Below are positions 1-20,631 of a stretch of DNA of 30,656 nt, in pieces. Each line of letters begins with the position of its first letter. Within the stretch, counting starts at the first letter, position 1. The notes beneath the pieces are model-generated. The model saw only the letters and a list, made by a program, of their open reading frames with translations. It had not been told where the DNA came from and made no database searches. Both the position numbers and the translations under genes were made by a program. This DNA comes from Phoronis ovalis (taxonomy: Eukaryota > Phoronida > Phoronidae). The stretch covers positions 1 to 30,656 of the forward strand of contig JAOXYB010030842.1 in NCBI GenBank assembly GCA_028565635.1, read 5' to 3'.

Positions 1-159
1 ATTGAGTCTAAAAAGTCACAAACATGTATTTTTTTGCTTTCTGCGAAGTTTTGTTCTAAAATAATTAACGGAGAAAGGTAACTGTACCCTAAGCCTTCTT
101 AATATTCCAATATGGAACTGCATAAAGTATATGTCGTAATTATTACACTTTACTGTAAG

Positions 160-3100
160 ATGATGGAGATAGTACTGTCCTTCGTAATCAGTTCAGGATT
201 TGGAAAACTTTGATTCGTCATCCTAATTTGGTTTCCCTGCTGGGGTGCTGCATTGAGGAAGGTAAGTGGCCAAATGTTTTACTTATCGTAGCTTAAGTAT
301 ATTAGTAATAAGTATATTGTAGCTTGATAATAAGATATGTCTGTAAGAATTCAACATGAAGATTTAGCACCAAGTGATTTTGATTTTTTATAGATAAAAA
401 CTCAACTTTGATTTTAATATTTACAAAAAGATTAAATATTTATAATAACTTGTAGAGCCTGTCTACATTGTTTGTGAATACGTCTCTAATGGTAACCTTT
501 ACTCGTATTTGAAAAGCTCTGGAAGCCACTATGAATATGGTAACATGCTTCCTGGAAGTAACGTGTTAACGCCACGAGATCTTATGATTTTTGCTGTCCA
601 CGTTGCTACCGGCATGGAATACTTATCCTCAATGCAGGTGCAGTAGGTTGATCTACATATTTGAAAATCAGCTCAGTCGTTATATTTTACTTCAAATCGA
701 ACTTGTTTCATATACACAAGTGTCCTATTTTTAAGCAGTTGCTAACTAACCTGCAGCTTCCTTAAAAATTCCTTCAAATTGCATTGCTTCTCAACGTTTT
801 TCAATAAAAGTGTTTTTGTGTAAGCCGCTTATTTTATTTTACATGTATGTACGTGGGGTGAATTAGTCACGTTGGCTTCCATTTCTTTACTGTCGAGTGT
901 ATCCATATTATATAAATGTGTAAGCAAATACATGTAAAAGGACAAGACAAATAATTTAAATGTCGAATCTTTTCGAATTTAACAAAGAGAGTCGTCCGAA
1001 AGCACATTGCTATAATGCATTCAAATAAGGCTGGTCACGGTATTGATGCTATTTCGCTGTTTGAAGTGGTTAGTCATCTGCATCAAGTATATTACATACT
1101 TGTGTCACATATGAACTGATCAATGTACCACTGGAAAGAGTATAGATTATAAAATGTTTTAACAAGGTAGTTAAGATAGCGTGTTTTTTTAATTTTTATT
1201 AACCTGCTACCTGTTACATCGGTTAGATGGCATTGACAAATAATTCAACACAATTTATACATGCAAACTTGTATACACCTGTATGTCTAAAAATGTCACA
1301 ATACACTGGCGTCAATCTTTTGGGTAAAATTTTAGCTTTTAAAACTTAGTCAGTCAAAAATGAGTAATCATTATCTTTATTTAGTATCAAAATCTTTACT
1401 CAGCATCAATACATTTACCCAGTATCAAATCCTTACCCAAAGAGAAATCAAGGGCCGATTTGTCATGTTTCTAAAAATAATTCTAAGTCCTTTTACAAAG
1501 AACATTTCCCAAAATACGATTTCGTTTAACAATCCCCCATGCACAATTAAAGCAATTAATCAAACATATTTTGTCAACACATTCATATTCACTTTATTTT
1601 TAATTTGAAATTTCAATCTACAAGGAAAAATTCTGAGCTTGCGAAACATCATTTTTATTTGTAAGTCAAATTAAATTAATTCGAATTAAAACTCTACAGT
1701 GTTTGATAAACAATTGAATTCAATCTAGAATCTAGACTGATTTGAATAGATTGTTAGTAATTCACAAACCACGTTATTTATAACATTAAATTTTATATGT
1801 TTTCAAAAATGTATATTTGTGCACGATACGTTCTGACAAGTTTTAAAAGAAATACGTGTGATCATGCATCATTGTGCTTACCTGCTGTGATAATAGGTTG
1901 AGACCATTGTAGGCAGCGTGTTAGCTTTTTTGGTTCATTCGTTGGCTTTATAGCGTCAAAACCAGTTGGCCAGGGGGAAGAAATTGACTGCAGAACAGCG
2001 CAATAAGCACCACACATTTGTTTGAATTAGTCAAACTACTGTGTAATGTCACCAAATTGATAAGCCAGCGAAGATTCATGTAACATCGATGTAAATTTTA
2101 ATGATTTAGCAGATAATGAACCCCCGTAAGTTAACTTATTTTGTGAATTTCAGATTGTCCATGGAGACTTAGCTACACGAAATGTACTACTGGATGAAAA
2201 TCATACATGCAAAATTTGTGACTTTGGATTAAATACTTTTTGTTCTCAGGTAATGCTTATAAAGAAATAAAGCTTGTCCATTCTAAAGCAGTTCATAAAA
2301 TCAAAATTTGTGTTTTGTGCACTGTACTTGCGCCTGCTGGTATGCCGGCTGGTATGTAGTGTCTTGGACATTTTGTTGCAGTTTTCATACTGTACATTCA
2401 GGCAATTTTAAATGATTTCGCCTTTTTATTGCATGTTCGTCCAGAAAGCAACGCGATGGATGGCACCTGAGACCCTTCTTGATAACACATTCACTACTAA
2501 CAGCGATGTCTGGTCCTATGGTGTGCTTCTCTGGGAAATTACAACTCTAGGTAATTTGCATTTTCAACTAATTATTTTTATTTCCAGATATCTACCCTGC
2601 GTGACATGAAAAATATCTTTGTACTTCTATCTCTTTTATAATATATTTTTGCCGTAAACATTTACCTTGTTACAATAATAACATTCTAGCTGCTACGCCT
2701 TACTCCGGAATGAGCTGCCAACAAGTGAAGGACTATGTACAAGATGGAGGAAAGTTATCGAAACCGAAACAGTGTGACACGAGATTGTAAGTCTTTCTGT
2801 TTTTTATGTCACTTCGTTTATCATTTAGAATAACTTAACATGTATAGCAAAAACAAGTTATGAGGGCTGACGAAGATTAGTGTGGGAAAACGAGTATAAC
2901 ATTTTGCTCAAAAAGTAATGTTAGATTCCACGTGATGCACTTGAATCAATCAATCAATTTATAAGGTACATATATATAATGCGTATATAATTATTTCGCC
3001 TTGTGTTACAGGTACAGTTACAGGTACGATATAATGATGTGCTGTTGTGTTACAGGTACGATATAATGATGTGCTGTTGGGTGACAGCTCCTGAACAGAG

Positions 3101-3173
3101 ATATGACTTTTCTAAGTTACGAAATGCTCTACTAGAAATGTTGGATAAGGACATCGATTATATTGTGTTGTAA
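160..3173 (+). CDS. Gene 1: receptor tyrosine (pseudo)kinase, 3' part only (5' end outside window)
   Basis: Six spliced exons are visible: 160-261, 456-637, 2154-2249, 2445-2550, 2690-2786 and 3056-3173 (TAA at 3171-3173). All junctions are GT/AG and keep one reading frame. They encode the kinase domain from just after the beta-3 strand to the C-terminus. Motifs in order are [11 protein letters not shown] (beta-4 region), EYVSNGNL (hinge), [11 protein letters not shown] (catalytic loop), [27 protein letters not shown] and [10 protein letters not shown]. The first five exons have exactly the lengths of their gene 2 counterparts (102, 182, 96, 106 and 97 bp). KICDFG resembles PDGFR/VEGFR kinases and the GMSC/YDIM region resembles Tie kinases, so I do not assign a subfamily. 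HRD is HGD, the alpha-C glutamate position is Gln, and the activation segment is short. By analogy with gene 2 an extracellular Ig region should lie upstream, but that is inferred. A possible ATTAAA poly(A) signal is at 3518-3523. Confidence 0.88.
638..2153 (+). other. Intron of gene 1, no feature recognised
   Basis: AT-rich intron between the hinge exon and the catalytic-loop exon. The longest open stretch (1360-1608, 82 codons) has no domain resemblance and biased composition. I see no RNA gene or clear mobile element. Confidence 0.7.
3005..3080 (+). repeat. 32-bp tandem duplication of splice acceptor plus exon start
   Basis: Bases 3017-3048 and 3049-3080 are the same 32-bp unit apart from the last base. 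The unit holds the acceptor (GTTACAG) and the first 25 bases of the last exon of gene 1. A shorter partial copy of the acceptor sits at 3005-3015. The frame of the preceding exon requires the downstream acceptor (exon from 3056). Splicing to the upstream copy (exon from 3024) runs into TAA at 3064-3066. The corresponding exon of gene 2 has a single acceptor. Confidence 0.9.
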
Positions 3174-5168
3174 AACACTTTACTTTTTTTGTCGGCAAGG
3201 TTGCATTGCAGACGACAGTTTTACTGTGGATTTCGTTGGCTTATGTACAAACTTACACTGCAGTGTACGAAATTTACAAGTCGTGTATTTGTAGATTTTG
3301 TATCATACACTTAATATTACCTTGCATTTTCTGTTCAATCAGCAATCTTCTTATATACGTAAATCTTAGTTATAATTTTCACTATGCAGATAACACCTGA
3401 ATCGTTCTAGATGTAAAACTTCGTGTGCATGTATTTTGTACATTTCTGTGTACTTATAATGAGTGACCGATACAGTCTTCTGGCCCCAATTTATTTTTTT
3501 TCCATTCGGCAAAAGTAATTAAACATTTTGATTAAGAATATTATAGCTTCGCATTAGGAACATAATCCGTAACTGACATGTTAAAAGTTAATTGTTTCGA
3601 GTGTATGATGATATGCTACATATCCGTCAACGCATAACACTACATGAAATTGTAACAGTGATACATTGAATGCGTTTAGTTTAAAATACAGGCATTTATC
3701 GGATAATATTATATAACATCTTACACGAATGAGAATTCAGATGCCTAATTTTTTGCAACATCGGGAAATAATTACGTAGCTTTGTGTACATGATGATAAC
3801 TATGTTAATATTATGTTACTATAATTTTGAATGCATTTTTCGGAAAATAGAATTTTTAAGTCCCTGCTTATATAGGAATATTAAATTCATTTGAAAAGAA
3901 TTCACAGTCAAGGTGAACTTCAAGTTTATATTTATAAGTATATTATGTAATGCCATGCTATCTGTATAAATATAAATTATATATATTAGGCTATATTAAA
4001 TTTTTATTCTGGACAGATGCATAATATTATATTATATCATACCAACTGTTCACGACGCATGTACACACACCAAACTTGAGAAACCTTAATCTTAACTCTC
4101 CATCTCTTATCCAAGAGTACCGATCATGCAAGGCGAGTTAATAATGCGCTATTGATTGAACTTGATAATGCGCTATTGATTAATGGTGAACTTGAAGTAC
4201 GTAACCGTGATAGTTCAGAATTATTGTAAATGTGCGTCACAACTGTCAACTCTTCATCATACTTTCCAACGGGACTTTCCCCTATTAAACAATTATTATA
4301 TTGTGGCACACTAAAATAAATAGTTGGAGAAATGCATATTTAAAAAAGGCGGAAACGAATGTGAAAAGGTCTCCTGATTTTATCTACTCGTCTAATTGGT
4401 TACAGAAATTTAACTTTTGTTTCACAACAAAATGTTTGATAAGCAGAAGCAATACCTTTTAGAGGTATAGTAGCTTCGATATAATGTCAACTTGTAACAA
4501 TTTGCCACCACCGGCTCAGGAACCAACTCATTAACGAAGCCCAGAATCAGTATTCAGTGGCCAAGTTCTTGCAACGTTCCTGTGTTAGGCGGTATATCCC
4601 GCACATCTCTAAATGCATGCGGAAAATACATCTCTACGAAGCTATTTCTGATTTTAAAAATCAAACAAAAAATAAATTATATTAATCCTACTTTTACATT
4701 AACTTTATGAAAATGTTTTTTACTCCTTTTGTTATTTGTCTAAAATAGTTTTACTGACTTGTTGCAAACTTAAAAAACGTTATTATATTTTGTTACAATC
4801 TTACATAAGCATTAGTGTGAGTACTCATATATTTGTTAAATTTAACAAATTGTGTTTTAATACGATTCAATGCATTGCCCTTTGTTTACCTGAACTGTAG
4901 AATAACACATATCTTTAATTTAAGAGGGTTTTAATTAGTACCTACATTCCTTATGCCCCGGTTGAGGTAGCCTTAGAGCCCGACTTTTTTATCACTCTGT
5001 AATCACGAAACAATTTATTTCCACACTCAACAACATGGAAGTTAAGTAATTTATTCACCGGATTTTTTTTTATTAAGTTCTATATTTGACACCACAAGTT
5101 ACTGTAATTTGATTCACACAGGTGATTAATTACTATTCTGTGTTTCGAAGTTACAAGAACGACCAGTG
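3174..5168. other. Intergenic spacer between the two paralogues
   Basis: About 2 kb of AT-rich sequence separates the stop of gene 1 from the start of gene 2. It should contain the 3' UTR of gene 1 and the promoter and 5' UTR of gene 2, but no boundary can be set by eye. The only clear repeat is a short tandem pair at 4141-4194. Confidence 0.6.
4141..4194. repeat. Short imperfect tandem repeat (two units)
   Basis: Two adjacent units each start with ATAATGCGCTATTGATT and end with GAACTTG. The second unit carries a 6-bp insertion before its end. There is no coding context. Confidence 0.8.
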
Positions 5169-16422
<11,254 letters not shown>

Positions 16423-16440
16423 CTAGCTATATGGACGGCA

Positions 16441-16446
16441 AATAAA
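16441..16446 (+). promoter_or_regulatory. Poly(A) signal of gene 2
   Basis: AATAAA 19 bp after the TAG of gene 2 implies a very short 3' UTR. Confidence 0.6.
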
Positions 16447-17520
16447 TATAATAAAGAAGGATTTACATGTTAATGTTTCGTTGTGTAAAGCATGTCGAAA
16501 TTTACAACATTTGCTGATTTGTCCGTGTGTAACATTCCGCTTTCTTTTACTGCAGTTGGCATTAGATTTACTTTATTACGTGATTAAATAGATTCTGATC
16601 AATTTATGAGCAACTACAAGGTGACACGAAATAACATGTACGATTTTGTATTGAAGTTTAACATAATTATTAATAACATATAATCACAATATTTTGCTAC
16701 GATAAAAAAATAATTAAAGATCATATCCATTTTATTTGTCGAGCTTATTTCTAGCATGCTCTTTTACGGCCTTAATTTTGTAGACCAAAAACGCTCCATA
16801 AAATAAGGATAGCTTATCAGCAATATCTCTATGCAATCAAAAAACAGAGTTCACGAACAAACTTAGTGTTTGATAAGTGATCTTGATGTGTCGTGTTAAA
16901 CTTGGAGGAAGTAGTACAGAAAATTCGTTTAGCAAAAAAAATCACAGCTATGAACAAGAGTTATCCTTGCCGAGGAAATTTATATTTAAATGTGTAATTT
17001 TATATATTTGCTGATATGGGCATATGTTACATTTTATTCGCATATTTAAATATACTTTTAAGAACATTTTCTAATTAACTGAAACCCACGAACATAATCT
17101 TCCCATTATAATAAAGGCTTGCACAGCGAATTTAAAAAAGGACAATTTTTTTTGAGGTTATTTTGTTTTCCCGAGGTTGTCACAAAAATTCTTTATCCAT
17201 CCAAGACAATTTTTGATTGGTCATGTGAGATGTGTAAAAAGCCTAGATTTGGATTGTACACTTATTTTAATTTTTGGATTGCAACCGATTAAACTTTTAA
17301 ATTGGTTTACCCACTCCAGAAAATCGATTGCTTTCTAAAGCCTGCTCATTACATTAAAAAAGTTTAAATTGTTTCTATATTACTTTCCAATCTGATTTGA
17401 GACTTGCATTTGAATAAGGATTAAGGAAAAAGGACATTAGTCGTATCACTATAAGTTGTATAAGTCATGACATTCAAAGACGCTTCAAGTTTTGAACCTA
17501 ACACAAATCCATTAAAATCA

Positions 17521-17526
17521 TTTATT
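17521..17526 (-). promoter_or_regulatory. Poly(A) signal of the MFS transporter gene
   Basis: TTTATT on the plus strand is AATAAA on the minus strand, about 65 bp past the stop codon of the transporter. Confidence 0.55.
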
Positions 17527-17590
17527 TGATAATTGAATACAATGCAATGTTTTTAAAGCTCTTCCCAACACAATAGTATTATTGTTTAAT

Positions 17591-19633
17591 TTATACTGTG
17601 TTTTCACAAACATTATTTTTGTGTACATGAACATCCTTTAATGTCTTATTTGCCGTGTCATTTCTAAGTCCAAAAGACACTGTTAAAAGAAGAAAAAACA
17701 CTGAAGCCCACACGATTGGATATAACCATTTGATGGTACTTGACAACAATGTCTCACTTATGAACGGAGTTATCATACCAGGAATGCCAATTATAATGTT
17801 TACCCATGCCATCGCTGTAGAACGCAGATCTGTTGGGTAGGTTTCGGGCGTGTAAGTATTTAAAATTGCGTAAATCGGTACCATAAAGAAATAACAGCAT
17901 ACTGCTACTACAGCAGATGGCGCTGCTGTGTGGATAAAAGCGAAGGCAACTAAACTAACACAGGTAAAGAATGTGAAAATTCTAAGAGATACTAGTCTTC
18001 CAAACATATGATTTTCAATAAAAATCATTGCTAGAAATAATCCTGGTATTTCTGCTATGAATACTGTTAGCATATTGAAATAAGGGTTAACGCCAAATCG
18101 GCTTATGTAATCTGGTAGGTATACCGTTACGCCCCAATACCCGCAAGATTGTAAGAACCAAACTACTGTCAAGAAAGAGGTATTCCACCGAAGACTAGCT
18201 TTAAACAGGTCTAGGATATTCCCACGATTGTAATTCTCATCGCGCAAAATTTTCATGTCTGAAAAATAAATTCACAAATTATATAGTAATATTAGTGCCC
18301 TGAACACTTGTAGTAACCTATATAAGATACCAGAAATGAAAAATTGACAGCATCTGACTAACACATCAGATTGTTATATTACAAAACATGTAACACACTG
18401 ACAGAACAGTATTGACAAGGTACAAAACAATTCAAACTGAAAGTTTAAAAAATCTGAACTGGCTTCCTAGATGTATTAGACAGTGCAGCCGTTGAATTTT
18501 TTTTTAAATTCAAAAGTGTAGTTGGAGTACCTGGTGGTAATTCAGCACCATTTTGTTTTGCCATTTGCTTCAAAACTGCCATGCCTTCAACATATTTTCC
18601 ACTTACAAACAAATATCTTGGCGATTCATATCTCAGCACTAGACGTAAGACAAATATGATAATAGTTGGTGAAACACACACTCCAACAAATAGACGCCAT
18701 CCATGGGTTGGAATAACAAGCCACGCAACACCAGCTGCCAGTATAACCCCAAGAGCTCCGCAGAATGTGATTATCACCATGTAAACACCCCTATTTCTCT
18801 TTGGTAAGAACTCTGCAAAAATATTAAGATTTAAAAAGTAAAACAAAGATTATATTTAACTATAATTATGTTATATACTATATAATTTTGAAATTTGCAG
18901 GTGACAGGGAGTCAGTGTTAAGATCCAATCAAAAAGCGTTTAAAACTAGTAAAAGCTATCAATAAACATTCTCGTATCTATGCCTTACCGGTGGTGTATA
19001 TTCGGATAGTAAACACATTAATCAAATTTTCAACATTAGTCGCTTACCTAATATCAGTACAAAGTCAACTGCAGTAAGACCACCAATTCCAAAGGATACC
19101 AGCAATCGAAAAAGAACCAGAAGAGGAAAATTTGGAGAAAAGGTTGATACAAGGCCAAATATACCGCACAATCCAATGGATGAAATAAATGGAATTTGAC
19201 GACCACATCGGTCACTTACGTTACCTAAAATAATACCACCAATTATTGCTGAGAGACTTGTGGCAAACGGTAACCAAGAAAAAGTATCTTTAGAAATTTT
19301 AAATTCAGCTGTTATAGGATCACTAAGGAAGACAATAACCAACATTTCGGTACAAATAGCGAAATAGCCGCCGCCAGCTAAGATGATCATTTTCACATGG
19401 AACATTCCAAAACCAATCTTTGATAGTGCACCATCTAAAGTTGTTTCTGTTACTTCCATAGTATCAGCAGAATGTAACTCCGTTGAGTAATCATCGTCAT
19501 TATTGCTCCCAGGTCCGTTATTTTGCGTAAGTTCCGTCTCAAATTCATCTTGAAAGTTTACACTGTGATCTTCATCGTCTGTGCTACCAGATTCGCTGTC
19601 TGCTATAATTTTCGTAGTATCCTTTATATCCAT
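17591..19633 (-). CDS. MFS transporter, SV2/SVOP-like (synaptic vesicle 2-related)
   Basis: Three exons on the minus strand: 19633-19048, 18812-18531 and 18258-17591, both introns phase 1, for 511 residues. The start is the ATG at 19633-19631 (G at -3 and +4); codons upstream are open only to a TGA at 19684-19682. An acidic cytosolic N-terminus (about 1-64) precedes the first helix. Family motifs: GNVSDRCGRQ (residues 137-146, the loop 2-3 MFS signature), EFLPKRNRG (196-204), YESPRYL, NRGNILDLF and ETYPTDLRST near helix 10. Length and motif order fit SVOP-type members of the SLC22-like MFS branch, which have 12 helices. Substrate is unknown; members are found in vesicle or plasma membranes. 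Alternative: another organic-ion transporter of the same superfamily. It lies convergent to gene 2 with no functional link visible. Confidence 0.9.
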
Positions 19634-19749
19634 CGCAACTGCAGCTCGACCCAATTTTCTTCGGCTTGGAAAACTCAACAATCACACCCAAAGTTAAATC
19701 GAACTTAATTGTGTTGTAGCTGAGTATCGGTACCTACTAGATAATTTAC

Positions 19750-19785
19750 GGTGAACCATGAACCGCATGAAGTTCATGGTTCACC
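19750..19785. repeat. Perfect 14-bp inverted repeat upstream of the transporter
   Basis: Arms GGTGAACCATGAAC (19750-19763) and GTTCATGGTTCACC (19772-19785) are exact complements around an 8-bp spacer. It lies about 120 bp upstream of the transporter ATG, in its likely 5' leader or proximal promoter. It could fold as an RNA hairpin or bind a dimeric factor. Confidence 0.9.
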
Positions 19786-19975
19786 CATCTTCCACATCTA
19801 AACATATCACAAAACGATACACAAGAAAACTGTATTCCGGTTTTTACCTACGACTTTGTTTGTCTATTGTTTACTTTCTATCATGCAACACGTTGTCGAT
19901 GTTTGCAATAAGACATGCTTATTTTCCGATATTCATCCAAATCAACAAATCATGATTTTGTAATTTTGTTTTTAT

Positions 19976-20060
19976 CCAATAGAGACCGCCACTTAGAAAT
20001 GAGTCACTATGCGCAAACAGTTGCGCAGATCGATCACTTTCATTCAAAAATGGCCACTGA
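19976..20060. promoter_or_regulatory. Cluster of promoter-like motifs
   Basis: Within 85 bp are CCAAT (19976-19980), TGAGTCA (20000-20006, AP-1/CNC type), the palindrome TGCGCAA-ACAG-TTGCGCA (20010-20027, NRF1-like half sites) and AAAATGGCCA (YY1-like). It is 340-430 bp upstream of the transporter ATG, so a promoter for that gene is the simplest reading. The assignment is inference from motif matches. Confidence 0.35.
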
Positions 20061-20377
20061 GACGAAATATTAGAAAATGTTGCAAAAATAGCTGGAATGT
20101 TTGGGAAATGTCTCGCTTGGCGGACTACTTTGTTGTAATCGGTTACGACCATGAAAAAGAGCGTGAGTATGATACGAAACTGTTGATTTATAAGCTTGTG
20201 TGATTGCAAAAAGTACCTATATTGTGGCACGGTTATATTTTGGTTGACCCGGCCCATCTGTGATCTGTCTTCAATGCTGGATAAACTCAGGACTTAAATC
20301 GAGATTAAGCGAGGATTAAGACCCGCTTCATTAACGTCATATGGTTATGTGATCGATATTTTAGGATTATTATCTAT

Positions 20378-20631
20378 ATTCCCAAATGAAAAGCAGACAG
20401 AACATAGGTTTTACGTACAGTTTCTTTTATGTACCATTTCTGCCTGACACTAATNNNNNNNNNNNNNNNNNNNNNNNNNNNNNNNNNNNNNNNNNNNNNN
20501 NNNNNNNNNNNNNNNNNNNNNNNNNNNNNNNNNNNNNNNNNNNNNNNNNNNNNNATTCCCAAATGAAAAGCAGACAGAACATAGGTTTTACGTACAGTTT
20601 CTTTTATGTACCATTTCTGCCTGACACTAAT
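20378..20631. repeat. Assembly gap (100 N, 20455-20554) with identical 77-bp flanks
   Basis: The 77 bases at 20378-20454 are repeated exactly at 20555-20631, immediately on each side of a run of exactly 100 N. This is the signature of two contigs that overlap but were scaffolded with a fixed-size gap, so true sequence here is probably a single copy. The ORFs spanning it are meaningless. Confidence 0.95.

Larger units (their letters stand above)
16423..17590. other. Convergent intergenic region
   Basis: AT-rich sequence between the ends of gene 2 (+) and the MFS transporter gene (-). Apart from the two poly(A) signals I see nothing specific. Confidence 0.65.

Noticed and set aside
30-90. Possible missing kinase exon of gene 1 ending at GAGAAAG|GTAACT near 87
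   Set aside because: It resembles the end of the 12814-12973 exon of gene 2, but the required frame contains a stop just before the donor and the upstream sequence does not match. The real exon is probably outside the window.
18445-18530. Extension of transporter exon 2 to the stop at 18445
   Set aside because: A phase-1 donor CAG|GTACTC at 18531/18530 joins exactly to the exon at 18258 and gives the family sequence; the extra 28 codons are intron.
19634-19681. N-terminal extension of the transporter starting at 19681
   Set aside because: The codon there is TTG, not ATG, with a TGA just upstream. The first ATG with good context is at 19633.
19919-20257. 112-codon minus-strand ORF upstream of the transporter
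   Set aside because: No family resemblance, it overlaps the promoter-like motif cluster, and there is no splice link to the transporter.
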